From: a virus
DNA length: 46,670 nucleotides
Strand: one strand, 5' to 3'
IMG/VR virus record: IMGVR_UViG_3300046804_004525
Location: 1 to 46,670 of that record
The notes under the pieces: generated by a model
The model's input: only the letters and a program-made list of their open reading frames with translations
What the model was told of the DNA's origin: nothing
The model's database searches: none
Shown here: positions 6,950 to 12,943 of the stretch, in pieces
Layout: the number at the start of each line of letters is the position of its first letter
Position numbering within the stretch: the first letter of the stretch is position 1
Program-made: the position numbers and the translations under genes

Positions 6950-7117
6950 ATGAAGATTGACCGATTGGAAAAAGCTATCCGAACCATCCGCCGCCGCATC
7001 TGGAATATGACTCCCGAACGGCAGGACCGTGCTATTCAGGCTATTCATACGCTCAAGAACCGAATCAATTATCAGCCTGTTACCCGCAACTATCATTGGA
7101 TGTATGCTTGTGAATAA
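6950..7117 (+). CDS. Small basic hypothetical protein, 55 aa
   Basis: The ORF starts MKIDRLEKAIRTIRRRIWNM and appears to be a basic helical protein that could bind nucleic acid, though nothing specific shows this. It ends WMYACE at the TAA 7115-7117. Support comes from the promoter with 9-nt spacing and from compact packing with neighbours. No family was recognised. Confidence 0.75.
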   Translation: MKIDRLEKAIRTIRRRIWNMTPERQDRAIQAIHTLKNRINYQPVTRNYHWMYACE

Positions 7118-7120
7118 TTC

Positions 7121-7157
7121 TTGACTTCCCGATAAAACCTGATATTCTATTTTCACA
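7121..7157 (+). promoter_or_regulatory. Early promoter for the gene at 7158
   Basis: TTGACT (7121-7126), 16 bp, TATTCT (7143-7148), 9 nt, ATG. Confidence 0.85.
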
Positions 7158-7376
7158 ATGAAAAACACGAAAAACACTAAAAAGAACGTTAATCCTGAGT
7201 TTGTGGTGGTTGGTAACAGTGGACTGGGTGATGGTCCTTATGATAATACGATATTAGTTACCCGAGATAAGTTGGATATGATGATATCTAAGCGAGGTAC
7301 TTCTTGGATTAAGAGGATGTATAAGTTGGGTAATGAGGTAAAGTTTCTTGCTCCTGAGTATGTTGATGAGAATTAA
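7158..7376 (+). CDS. Hypothetical protein, 72 aa
   Basis: A 72-residue protein with a Lys/Asn-rich start (MKNTKNTKKNVNPEF) and a later segment DKLDMMISKRGTSWIKRMY. No family was recognised. It is the first gene of a pair with 7384, whose ATG follows after 7 nt. Confidence 0.7.
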   Translation: MKNTKNTKKNVNPEFVVVGNSGLGDGPYDNTILVTRDKLDMMISKRGTSWIKRMYKLGNEVKFLAPEYVDEN

Positions 7377-7383
7377 TAAAGAT

Positions 7384-7560
7384 ATGACTGAAACAAATAA
7401 AGAGCGGTTGATGGAGTTATTGGGTGAGATTAGGCAGTGGAACAATACTGATATTGAGTGTTATGATGATACTACACCGAACTTGGTGATGCTTGAAGCA
7501 AGAAAAGCGGTGATTGATGAAGTGTTTAAGCTGGTGAAGAAAATTAAAAAAAGCTGTTGA
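7384..7560 (+). CDS. Small helical hypothetical protein, 58 aa
   Basis: Starts MTETNKERLMELLGEIRQW and is predicted almost wholly helical, ending with a basic tail (KLVKKIKKSC). An upstream in-frame TTG start is rejected because it would overlap the previous gene. The stop TGA (7558-7560) lies in the TTGACT of the next promoter. Confidence 0.7.
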   Translation: MTETNKERLMELLGEIRQWNNTDIECYDDTTPNLVMLEARKAVIDEVFKLVKKIKKSC

Positions 7561-7594
7561 CTTTTCCACGGGAATCCTGTAAGGTATAACCACG
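7557..7594 (+). promoter_or_regulatory. Early promoter overlapping the upstream stop codon
   Basis: TTGACT (7557-7562) contains the TGA of the gene at 7384. It is followed by 17 bp, TAAGGT (7580-7585), 9 nt and ATG. Confidence 0.8.
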
Positions 7595-7837
7595 ATGACT
7601 GATGAATCTGAAATCTCAATGAGACTTAAAACCTACACGGTGAGTATAAGTGTAGTTACTCTTGAGGATGAAAATGCTGAGGGTGATTCTATTATTAAAG
7701 ACTTCATTCAGAGTGAGATACAGAAGAAAATTAGTGAAGAACATATGTTTGATGACAAAAATGGTGGTGTTGTGTTCTTTTTTGGGTATAATGTGAATAG
7801 TGTTGAAATGATTCGGTCAATCAGTGCATTTAAATAA
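7595..7837 (+). CDS. Hypothetical protein, 80 aa
   Basis: An acidic protein with alternating strand-like and helix-like segments (LKTYTVSISVVTLEDE, then DFIQSEIQKKISEE). No family was recognised. Start chosen by the promoter spacing; MRL at residue 9 would be an alternative start. Confidence 0.7.
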   Translation: MTDESEISMRLKTYTVSISVVTLEDENAEGDSIIKDFIQSEIQKKISEEHMFDDKNGGVVFFFGYNVNSVEMIRSISAFK

Positions 7838-7849
7838 ATAAAAAAGCTG

Positions 7850-7887
7850 TTGACTTCCCCACGGGAAACCTGTAGATTATTAACACG
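7850..7887 (+). promoter_or_regulatory. Early promoter for the gene at 7888
   Basis: TTGACT (7850-7855), 17 bp, TAGATT (7873-7878), 9 nt, ATG. Confidence 0.82.
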
Positions 7888-8076
7888 ATGAAGGATTTAC
7901 CTCTACCTGACAAGAATGCTCGTTATCGTTTTCATTTTAAAGATGGTTCTATTTGGAAGATTTCAGAGAGTGAAGACTTTGTTGATGGGACGGTGATGCT
8001 CTATGAGTGTGAAACTGGTCAAGAGGGATATTGGACACTGACAAAGTTTTACGAATATTTTGAAGAAATTGATTGA
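7888..8076 (+). CDS. Hypothetical protein, 62 aa
   Basis: An acidic, aromatic-rich small protein (RYRFHFKDGSIWKI, then YWTLTKFYEYFEEID), possibly a small beta-barrel-like fold. No family was recognised. Its TGA (8074-8076) is embedded in the next TTGACT box. Confidence 0.72.
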   Translation: MKDLPLPDKNARYRFHFKDGSIWKISESEDFVDGTVMLYECETGQEGYWTLTKFYEYFEEID

Positions 8077-8110
8077 CTTCCCAACGAGAAGCCTGTACAC
8101 TATTCCCACG
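8073..8110 (+). promoter_or_regulatory. Early promoter overlapping the upstream stop codon
   Basis: TTGACT (8073-8078) contains the TGA of the gene at 7888. It is followed by 17 bp, TACACT (8096-8101), 9 nt and ATG. Confidence 0.82.
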
Positions 8111-8341
8111 ATGAAAACTTGGTTAACTTGTGATGAAAACGGGTGTGTCCATCGTAATAATCATTATGACGGACAAGAATTTGAACGTGAATATATTGGC
8201 ACTATTGAACATACAAAGGATGGTAAACTGCGTTGGTTTCAAACTTATGGAGATGATCGGACATTTACCGTGGCGGAATTGAAACAAATCATTGAGTTTA
8301 TTGAGGGGAAAAATTTTTTGAAAAAGCTGTTGACTTTTTGA
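8111..8341 (+). CDS. Hypothetical protein, 76 aa
   Basis: Starts MKTWLTCDENGCVHRNNHYD. The central part reads like a small beta sheet (YIGTIEHTKDGKLRWFQ) and the end is a basic helix. A longer frame beginning at 8060 would run through the promoter and is rejected. Its last codons overlap the next promoter: CTGTTGACTTTTTGA encodes LLTF-stop. Confidence 0.72.
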   Translation: MKTWLTCDENGCVHRNNHYDGQEFEREYIGTIEHTKDGKLRWFQTYGDDRTFTVAELKQIIEFIEGKNFLKKLLTF

Positions 8342-8367
8342 ATGGGGTGGGGTAATCTATTTCCACG
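8330..8367 (+). promoter_or_regulatory. Early promoter inside the 3' end of the upstream gene
   Basis: TTGACT (8330-8335) lies in the last codons of the gene at 8111. It is followed by 17 bp, TAATCT (8353-8358), 9 nt and ATG. Confidence 0.82.
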
Positions 8368-8583
8368 ATGAACGCTGAAGCCAAGAAAGACTTCAACAAG
8401 ATATCTGTTCAAAGCAGATTGGTCAAGAAACAACAAGCTAATGCTTTTCGTGAAGGTAGGGTTGAAGATGCCAAACGTTTTCAACTGGAAGAAGAGGCGT
8501 TACGTTTAATTTCCAACAATATCCAAGCGGGATATTCGTATCCAACATTTGAAGACCTAATCAATCTTCTACAAAAATTTTAA
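8368..8583 (+). CDS. Helical hypothetical protein, 71 aa
   Basis: A charged, mostly helical protein (AKKDFNKISVQSRLVKKQQA, EEEALRLISNN). No family was recognised. ATG set by the 9-nt rule. A basic and an acidic segment alternate, as in small adaptor or inhibitor proteins, but no function can be assigned. Confidence 0.7.
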   Translation: MNAEAKKDFNKISVQSRLVKKQQANAFREGRVEDAKRFQLEEEALRLISNNIQAGYSYPTFEDLINLLQKF

Positions 8584-8592
8584 AAAAAGCGG

Positions 8593-8630
8593 TTGACTTT
8601 TTGGATGGGGTGGTGTAGGATATTTCCACG
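8593..8630 (+). promoter_or_regulatory. Early promoter for the gene at 8631
   Basis: TTGACT (8593-8598), 17 bp, TAGGAT (8616-8621), 9 nt, ATG. Confidence 0.85.
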
Positions 8631-8825
8631 ATGAAAGTTTATCTTGTTTACTTTGAAAGCATAAGCGAAGGTCGTAACGAACCAATAGGCGTGTTTGATA
8701 GTGAACGAAAAGCTCTTGATTGTGTAATCAAGGAATTTTATTCAGGCCCATTTTACTCTGGGATGAATCCCGATTGGTTAGATAAAAATGCTAGTTCTTA
8801 CATACAAGAAATGGAGGTTAAATGA
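8631..8825 (+). CDS. Hypothetical protein, 64 aa
   Basis: Begins MKVYLVYFESISEGRNEPIG with GVFDSERKALDCVIKEF, a strand-helix pattern seen in many small phage proteins that start VYLV and carry VFDSEEKA. The function is unknown. It is the last protein gene before an RNA-rich stretch. Confidence 0.75.
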   Translation: MKVYLVYFESISEGRNEPIGVFDSERKALDCVIKEFYSGPFYSGMNPDWLDKNASSYIQEMEVK

Positions 8826-8887
8826 TATGACGAATCTATTGCTTTGTTTGATTTTGTGGTGGGAAGAGAAAAAATTAAAAAAAGAGA

Positions 8888-8922
8888 TTGACTTTTCGGT
8901 GTGGGTAGGATAAAGTATTTTC
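8888..8922 (+). promoter_or_regulatory. Promoter of structured RNA D
   Basis: TTGACT (8888-8893), 17 bp, TAAAGT (8911-8916), expected start at A8923. No ORF follows. Confidence 0.78.
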
Positions 8923-9040
8923 AAGGTTGAGGTGGTGACTTGGTGTAGGGGAACAGTCCGCACGGTTTACTTAACTGTAAAAGAGAGCGCTCCGACTGGC
9001 GCAGTCACCCTCAACCCAAAACTTTTTCTAAAAAGTTCTT
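8923..9040 (+). ncRNA. Structured small RNA D
   Basis: The first bases GGTTGAGG...GTGACT (8925-8940) pair with AGTCACCCTCAACC (9003-9016), a 14-bp stem with a 2-nt bulge that closes the whole RNA. Inside are a hairpin GCGC...GGCGC and a possible ACAGT/ACTGT pairing. An inverted repeat (AACTTTTT / AAAAAGTT, about 9020-9037) follows and may mark the end. The internal GTAGGGGA, the GCGC hairpin and AGTCACCCTC recall copy B. Function unknown. Confidence 0.65.
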
Positions 9041-9072
9041 TACAAGTCAGAGAAATCTGATAAGATATTTAA
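9039..9072 (+). promoter_or_regulatory. Promoter of structured RNA E
   Basis: TTTACA (9039-9044), 16 bp, TAAGAT (9061-9066), expected start near A9073. Confidence 0.6.
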
Positions 9073-9218
9073 AGAGTTGATTCAGTAGAACCCATAGCCT
9101 AGTGGGTGGAAGACGGAAAACCTGTCCCAAAGCATTGCTGAATACATTAGGTGTGATGCAACTGAGTTAACTCAAAACTTCTTGTTAAAAGGACAAGGGG
9201 CTTCATGCCCCGTCCTTT
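9073..9218 (+). ncRNA. Structured small RNA E
   Basis: No ORF. Predicted helices: AGTTG (9075-9079) with CAACT (9158-9162), ATTCAG (9080-9085) with CTGAAT (9138-9143), a CCCA...TGGG hairpin (9091-9106), a GACGG...CCTGTC hairpin and GAGTTAACTC. It ends in a strong hairpin (AAAGGAC-AA-GGGGC / GCCCC-GTCCTTT, 9188-9218). The multi-helix layout resembles a riboswitch or regulatory RNA, but I could not match it to a known class. Confidence 0.6.
9188..9218 (+). terminator. Hairpin ending RNA E
   Basis: A 12-bp interrupted stem with a TTCAT loop. The T tract after it is short, so it may be a stability hairpin or a terminator. Confidence 0.6.
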
Positions 9219-9263
9219 AATTAGGCTTACTTTTAGCAAGATTAAATTTTTCAAAAAAAGCTG

Positions 9264-9300
9264 TTGACTTCCCGCCACCTTCTGGTAACCTATTCCCACG
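9264..9300 (+). promoter_or_regulatory. Early promoter for the gene at 9301
   Basis: TTGACT (9264-9269), 16 bp, TAACCT (9286-9291), 9 nt (ATTCCCACG), ATG. Confidence 0.85.
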
Positions 9301-9477
9301 ATGAATAAACAAGACGACATTGAGATTCTGGACGCTATGAACAAGTATGGTGGTAGCTTTGCTAGATCCATCAGCCTGGCCGCTTGGGCTGCTGATAGCA
9401 CCAACTACGCCAAGCTCAAGGCTGCTTTTCCCGAACTGTGGGCACAATATGCTGTTTTCGTGAAGAAAGTCGCTTGA
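9301..9477 (+). CDS. Small conserved phage protein, 58 aa
   Basis: MNKQDDIEILDAMNKYGGSF followed by ARSISLAAWAADSTNYAKLK and AFPELWAQY matches a recurrent small phage protein type (GGSFxxxLAxAxxxADxxNxxKLxxAFPxxW). Function unknown. Its TGA (9475-9477) is inside the next TTGACT box. It lies too close to shadows on the other strand to have been obvious, but promoter and family pattern support it. Confidence 0.8.
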   Translation: MNKQDDIEILDAMNKYGGSFARSISLAAWAADSTNYAKLKAAFPELWAQYAVFVKKVA

Positions 9478-9519
9478 CTCCTCCAAAAAACCTGATAGAG
9501 TATTAACCACAATAAAAAT
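9474..9519 (+). promoter_or_regulatory. Early promoter overlapping the upstream stop codon
   Basis: TTGACT (9474-9479) contains the TGA of the gene at 9301. It is followed by 16 bp and TAGAGT (9496-9501). The ATG is 18 nt further on, so this transcript has a short leader. Confidence 0.75.
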
Positions 9520-9732
9520 ATGGATAATCCGTTTATTAAATTGGTGATTACGTTGTTGGCCTATACCATTGGTGTTGCTATAGCTAATGGTATTGTGATG
9601 TGGGTGTGGAATAGTATTATGCCTGAATTGTTTGGGTTTAAGACTATTGGATATTGGCAAATGTTTGGGTTGTATATAATTGGTAGTTATTTGTTTAAGA
9701 GTCACAAATACAATAAGAAGGAGTCTGAATAA
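9520..9732 (+). CDS. Small membrane protein, 70 aa
   Basis: Two hydrophobic helices, residues about 6-32 (FIKLVITLLAYTIGVAIANG) and 44-60 (IGYWQMFGLYIIGSYLF), flank a loop with PELFGFK. The layout resembles small membrane proteins of many phages whose function is unknown. The C-terminus is charged (KSHKYNKKESE). Confidence 0.75.
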   Translation: MDNPFIKLVITLLAYTIGVAIANGIVMWVWNSIMPELFGFKTIGYWQMFGLYIIGSYLFKSHKYNKKESE

Positions 9733-9793
9733 TTTTTAAATTAAAATTATTGCGTGCTTTTATAATAATACTAATTATTAACGCCGAAAGCGC

Positions 9794-9827
9794 TTGACAT
9801 CCTGAAAATCTTTGGTAAAGTATTCAC
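9794..9827 (+). promoter_or_regulatory. Early promoter giving a leaderless mRNA
   Basis: TTGACA (9794-9799), 16 bp, TAAAGT (9816-9821), 6 nt, ATG 9828. Transcription is expected to start at the ATG itself. Confidence 0.82.
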
Positions 9828-9953
9828 ATGAAAAATAAAATTAAAATTAGAAAATCCTGGGGAGATCTTAAACCCATCACCAAGCGCATTGATAGTGCTA
9901 AGATCTACAAGCGCAAGAGTAAGTTTGTAAATGGTTGGGGTGATCTCTCATAA
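9828..9953 (+). CDS. Small basic protein, 41 aa
   Basis: Reads MKNKIKIRKSWGDLKPITKR then IDSAKIYKRKSKF. It fits a class of tiny phage proteins with a RKxWGxxPxTKxxxSKKxYxRK pattern, function unknown. It is supported by a good promoter and family-like pattern, despite its size. The gene at 9966 follows after 12 nt. Confidence 0.75.
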   Translation: MKNKIKIRKSWGDLKPITKRIDSAKIYKRKSKFVNGWGDLS

Positions 9954-9965
9954 TATTAATACAGT

Positions 9966-10253
9966 ATGAATAATATTGATCCTGAAATCCAAACAGAACA
10001 ACTAGAAGATGCTAAATACCTAGAAGAACTTAATCACTACGTATCAGCTCTACCAACGCCATCAGCAGAAGCAGTAGCTCTATACAGAGCTAAACTCAGT
10101 ATGCTTGAAGATATTCATAATGAAATCAGAAATAAATACCCTGACTTCATGCCTGAATATGATCCTTCCATGGATGCTGAACTTAATCAAGACCTTGGCA
10201 AATACCAAGAACATATGTTCAGCGTTTCAGTCAAGGATATGCACGCTGAATAA
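9966..10253 (+). CDS. Acidic helical hypothetical protein, 95 aa
   Basis: Almost entirely helical by composition (LEDAKYLEELNHYVSAL, EAVALYRAKLSMLEDIHNEI), acidic, 95 residues. No family was recognised. It is the second gene of the unit that starts at 9828 and has no own promoter or Shine-Dalgarno sequence. Confidence 0.7.
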   Translation: MNNIDPEIQTEQLEDAKYLEELNHYVSALPTPSAEAVALYRAKLSMLEDIHNEIRNKYPDFMPEYDPSMDAELNQDLGKYQEHMFSVSVKDMHAE

Positions 10254-10270
10254 AAAGTTTAAAAAAGTTG

Positions 10271-10307
10271 TTGACTACCACAAGTTTTAGTCTATACTGT
10301 ATACCTC
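10271..10307 (+). promoter_or_regulatory. Early promoter for the gene at 10308
   Basis: TTGACT (10271-10276), 16 bp, TATACT (10293-10298), 9 nt, ATG. Confidence 0.85.
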
Positions 10308-10880
10308 ATGAAGAAACTCCAAAAGGAATTCAGCGGTAATTACGATAAGGTTGGTCTTAATAAGTTCATTCAGATCCGCAAGGAAAATGGTGTGGCTGTG
10401 TATGAACGTTACAACACTGATGGTACACTACGTGGTTACGAAGTGTTTATTGTTAAGGTTGTTCCCAAGGGCGCTCCATTGCCTAATGGCAAGACTGTAG
10501 AGGAATCATATGAACAGTATCCTGGGGCTAATGCCTTTGGTAAGACTGCTTATGATTGTCGTACACTAGATCAAGTGGAACGTCGTTTTGATGAACTGGT
10601 TGAGAAAGTGAAGCTTAGTGCCGAAGCAAAGGAAGAAGCTGAAAAGACTGGTAAACCTAATAAGGGACGTAGGTCTAATAGTACCAAAAAGGATGTTCCT
10701 ATTCCATCTAAAGGTACTAAGTTCAATATGAAGTTCCTTGTTACTAATACTGGTATTGATCAACCCACACTGTTTCCTATTGTTAAACGTTGGGAAGCTA
10801 CTGGACTGATTCGGGCTGTGGGTACGGTCAAGGCCGAAGGTGGTAAGGGTCGCCCAAGCATCCAATACGAGGTCATTTAA
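10308..10880 (+). CDS. Probable DNA-binding protein with C-terminal winged-helix-like domain, 190 aa
   Basis: Residues 1-95 form a conserved-looking phage domain (VYERYNTDGTLRGYEVFIVK, PKGAPLPNGKTVEESYEQYP). A basic linker (GKPNKGRRSNSTKK) follows. The last 60 residues (FNMKFLVTNTGIDQPTLFPI, then LIRAVGTVKAEGGKGRPSIQ) read like a winged helix-turn-helix with a Gly-rich wing. A transcriptional or replication role is inferred. A strong terminator follows, closing the unit. Confidence 0.7.
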   Translation: MKKLQKEFSGNYDKVGLNKFIQIRKENGVAVYERYNTDGTLRGYEVFIVKVVPKGAPLPNGKTVEESYEQYPGANAFGKTAYDCRTLDQVERRFDELVEKVKLSAEAKEEAEKTGKPNKGRRSNSTKKDVPIPSKGTKFNMKFLVTNTGIDQPTLFPIVKRWEATGLIRAVGTVKAEGGKGRPSIQYEVI

Positions 10881-10928
10881 GGGGTGCCAGAACGCGCCAG
10901 AATAGGTTATAGGGCGCTTTTGGGGGCT

Positions 10929-10960
10929 GAGGAGGGTATTCGTACCCTCCTCTTTTTTTT
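10929..10960 (+). terminator. Strong rho-independent terminator
   Basis: A perfect 10-bp stem (GAGGAGGGTA / TACCCTCCTC) with a TTCG loop is followed by eight T. Confidence 0.95.
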
Positions 10961-10971
10961 GCACTTTACTG

Positions 10972-11005
10972 TTGACTTCTAGGCCATTTGGTGTAAAGTT
11001 TCACC
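10972..11005 (+). promoter_or_regulatory. Promoter of structured RNA copy C
   Basis: TTGACT (10972-10977), 16 bp, TAAAGT (10994-10999), TTCACC, expected start A11006. Confidence 0.78.
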
Positions 11006-11080
11006 ATAGATCGGCTGAACAAGCTAGGGTAGGGGACCAAACCCTACCGTGATACCGTTAACATTAACGTAGAAAGTGCA
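11006..11080 (+). ncRNA. Small RNA, copy C of the three-copy family
   Basis: Starts ATAGATCGGCTGAACAAGC, then AGGGTAGGGGACC, matching copies A (1140) and B (5033, minus). A perfect 7-bp hairpin GGTAGGG / CCCTACC and a CGTTA / TAACG hairpin are visible. No ORF. The 3' end is undefined; the next promoter begins at 11090. Confidence 0.62.
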
Positions 11081-11089
11081 AAAAACCGC

Positions 11090-11126
11090 TTGAAATTTCC
11101 TGTGGGTGGTGTAAATTATTTCCACA
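11090..11126 (+). promoter_or_regulatory. Early promoter for the gene at 11127
   Basis: TTGAAA (11090-11095), 16 bp, TAAATT (11112-11117), 9 nt (ATTTCCACA), ATG. Confidence 0.8.
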
Positions 11127-11372
11127 ATGACTCTGAACCAATTCCAACAAGCCTTCGCCATCGCTAAAGACTTCAACCGGGATCTGTCCAACGTGGACGA
11201 TAGTATCCTGTATGGTTACGGTCTGTACAGCTTCAAGCCTGTTCACACCACCCTGGAAGCTGTGGCCAAGACCATTCGTTGGCAAGCTCTTCAATTCAAT
11301 GGTGAATGGAATGCCGAAGCCCTCAACGAGGTGGCTGAGAACGGACGAAAGAATTTCCTGATTCTTGGTTGA
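11127..11372 (+). CDS. Hypothetical protein, 81 aa
   Basis: Helix-rich 81-residue protein (MTLNQFQQAFAIAKDFNRDL, LEAVAKTIRWQALQFNGEWN). The codons are GC-richer than those of nearby genes. The family was not recognised, though similar small phage proteins with WQALQFNG-like motifs exist. Its TGA (11370-11372) lies in the next TTGACA box. Confidence 0.75.
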   Translation: MTLNQFQQAFAIAKDFNRDLSNVDDSILYGYGLYSFKPVHTTLEAVAKTIRWQALQFNGEWNAEALNEVAENGRKNFLILG

Positions 11373-11405
11373 CATTCTCCTAAAACCCTGTAGACTATCT
11401 CCACA
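11369..11405 (+). promoter_or_regulatory. Early promoter overlapping the upstream stop codon
   Basis: TTGACA (11369-11374) contains the TGA of the gene at 11127. It is followed by 16 bp, TAGACT (11391-11396), 9 nt and ATG. Confidence 0.85.
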
Positions 11406-11771
11406 ATGAAGAACCTAGTTCACGTTATCTATCCTGACGAATACCTCGCCTCCTTTATTGTTGAGGGTGAATACACTGCCGAAGATATTCTGGAACGTGT
11501 ATTCGCTCAATGGAATCACGGTAGTGGTTGTGAGTGTGAACAGTTTATCAATTCCAAGAAACGTTCTCTGAGCGTCAATGATATTGTGTGTGTCAATGGT
11601 ACATACTATCAGTGTGCTAGTTTTGGTTGGAATGAAGTGACGCCTCAGTATGTTACTAAATTGGAATACGAAGTGTCAATTCATCCTCGACGTAATGATG
11701 GCGCTTGGTTTGTGTTACACGATATCATGTGGGATTGGAATAAGAAAAAGAATCTGGTGGTTACTCGTTAA
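11406..11771 (+). CDS. Conserved phage hypothetical protein, 121 aa
   Basis: Pattern MKNLVHVIYPDEYLASFIVE, ILERVFAQWNHGSGCECEQF, RSLSVNDIVCVNGTYYQCAS and GW-EVT resembles a phage protein type with an RSLSVGDxV core, related in appearance to YodL-like domains. No activity is known. It heads a run with 11794 and 12086, whose starts follow short AT-rich linkers, so three genes probably share this promoter. Confidence 0.8.
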   Translation: MKNLVHVIYPDEYLASFIVEGEYTAEDILERVFAQWNHGSGCECEQFINSKKRSLSVNDIVCVNGTYYQCASFGWNEVTPQYVTKLEYEVSIHPRRNDGAWFVLHDIMWDWNKKKNLVVTR

Positions 11772-11793
11772 AATATTAAATAATTAAATAATT

Positions 11794-12078
11794 ATGACTC
11801 TTACACAACGTTACAGTAATGATACTATGATCCGCAATTACATTCGTATTCACGATCCTGGTCATAGTTGGTTAGAAGTGCCTATCAAGGATGTTCGTGA
11901 TATTGCCGGTGTATGGGATAATATTACAAATTATTCTCCTCTTAAGCGACACAAGTTCTATCTGGAGGAAGATTGTGATATGTACACCTTCTACAAAGCC
12001 ATGAAGGATAAGGGCTACACTATCAATATCAATGATATTCATGTGGATGACTTTGACGAATATCTAGATAATCTTTAA
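11794..12078 (+). CDS. Conserved phage hypothetical protein, 94 aa
   Basis: Contains HDPGHSWLEVPIKDV (about 19-33) and FYLEEDCDMYTFYKAMKDKG (about 54-73), the two signatures of a small protein frequent in phage and plasmid genomes (HDxGHxWLxVP ... YLEEDCD). Function unknown. It lies between genes at 11406 and 12086 in one unit, with no Shine-Dalgarno sequence. Confidence 0.85.
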   Translation: MTLTQRYSNDTMIRNYIRIHDPGHSWLEVPIKDVRDIAGVWDNITNYSPLKRHKFYLEEDCDMYTFYKAMKDKGYTININDIHVDDFDEYLDNL

Positions 12079-12085
12079 TAATACT

Positions 12086-12313
12086 ATGAGAGAATTGGAA
12101 CGATTAAAAGAAGAATTATCACTATCAATATTTGGCCGTAGTGTATCATTAGCTAAAGCTGGTAATCAGTGTATTAGTTGTGGTAAACGTGCTGATACAT
12201 TTAGAGATGAAATCAGCGAAAGTGAATATCAGATTAGTTGTCTGTGTCAAGCCTGTCAAGACCAGGTTTTTGAGGAGGTAGATTCCCTAATAAAAAATGC
12301 TGGTTCCCGTTGA
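12086..12313 (+). CDS. Small zinc-binding-like protein, 75 aa
   Basis: Two cysteine pairs, CISCGKRAD at 29-32 and CLCQACQD at 53-58, could bind one zinc. The stretch SKAGNQCISCGK...DEISESEYQISCLC matches a phage protein pattern in which both pairs flank an YxISxxC segment. The role is unknown. Its TGA (12311-12313) is part of the next TTGACT box. Confidence 0.78.
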   Translation: MRELERLKEELSLSIFGRSVSLAKAGNQCISCGKRADTFRDEISESEYQISCLCQACQDQVFEEVDSLIKNAGSR

Positions 12314-12346
12314 CTTATCTGCCTGGTAGAGTATAGTATTTCCACG
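12310..12346 (+). promoter_or_regulatory. Early promoter overlapping the upstream stop codon
   Basis: TTGACT (12310-12315) contains the TGA of the gene at 12086. It is followed by 16 bp, TATAGT (12332-12337), 9 nt and ATG. Confidence 0.85.
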
Positions 12347-12532
12347 ATGAAGAAACCCTCTATCAAGTCTGAACCAGTCACCACCTCCACTGTCATGGTC
12401 AATGGCGTTCCTACCGTGATCAAGTCCAACGAGAAGGTGGTCCGTAACCTCATGTCCCAGAAGGAGATCGTCATCAGCAAGAACACGCCAATGTGCTGTG
12501 ACCCGTCTACTGAGACCTACTGGTCCATGTAA
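12347..12532 (+). CDS. Hypothetical protein, 61 aa
   Basis: Beta-like central part (TSTVMVNGVPTVIKSNEKVV) and a CC pair near the end (PMCCDPSTE). No family was recognised. Codons are GC-rich (GTC, ATC, TCC). The start follows the 9-nt rule. Confidence 0.72.
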   Translation: MKKPSIKSEPVTTSTVMVNGVPTVIKSNEKVVRNLMSQKEIVISKNTPMCCDPSTETYWSM

Positions 12533-12579
12533 CAGCTACGAAAGGTTGTGGGTGATCCGAAAAAACCCTCAAAAAACTG

Positions 12580-12616
12580 TTGACTCTGTCCTGAACTCTG
12601 ATATTCTATTTCCACA
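12580..12616 (+). promoter_or_regulatory. Early promoter for the gene at 12617
   Basis: TTGACT (12580-12585), 16 bp, TATTCT (12602-12607), 9 nt, ATG. Confidence 0.85.
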
Positions 12617-12889
12617 ATGAACGATCTGGTTACCCACATTCAGAACCTCAACGCCAAGACCCAAGCCTGGATCAACGAGGATCCCAAGAACCGATTCGCT
12701 ACCATGATTGTGGAGGATCTGTCTCATTGGGCCGGCTACGGCGTTGAGACGGTTGACCAGTTTGAGCACTTCATGGCGGCTACGGACGTGTACGAGGTCA
12801 CCAAGGAACGGTACGGCTACAGGCCAGACTGGAACCGGCTCATGGCCATGAGCACCGAGGAGCTGACGATAGCTCTAACAATGCTGTAA
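12617..12889 (+). CDS. Conserved phage hypothetical protein, 90 aa
   Basis: The segment LNAKTQAWINEDPKNRFATM with LSHWAGYGVETVDQFEHFMA and YRPDWNRLMAMS resembles a small phage protein type with an HW-x-Y-G-V/I-x-T motif. It is probably all-helical. The function is unknown. Codon use is GC-rich. Confidence 0.75.
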   Translation: MNDLVTHIQNLNAKTQAWINEDPKNRFATMIVEDLSHWAGYGVETVDQFEHFMAATDVYEVTKERYGYRPDWNRLMAMSTEELTIALTML

Positions 12890-12906
12890 AAAGTTGCAGA
12901 AATCCG

Positions 12907-12943
12907 TTGACTTCCACCTGAACTCTGGTATTCTTTTTTCACG
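12907..12943 (+). promoter_or_regulatory. Early promoter for the gene at 12944
   Basis: TTGACT (12907-12912), 16 bp, TATTCT (12929-12934), 9 nt, ATG. Confidence 0.82.

Noticed and set aside
8827-8913. 28-codon ORF after the gene at 8631
   Set aside because: It runs through the TTGACT box of RNA D and ends in its -10 region; no support beyond an ATG.
8923-9016. RNase P RNA or 6S RNA
   Set aside because: CAGTCCGCACGG recalls RNase P conserved bases, but the RNA is far too short and lacks the other conserved regions. No 6S-type central bubble.
9073-9218. glnA-type glutamine riboswitch
   Set aside because: Only a GGAAGACGGAA-like stretch is shared; the remaining conserved bases and helices are not in place.
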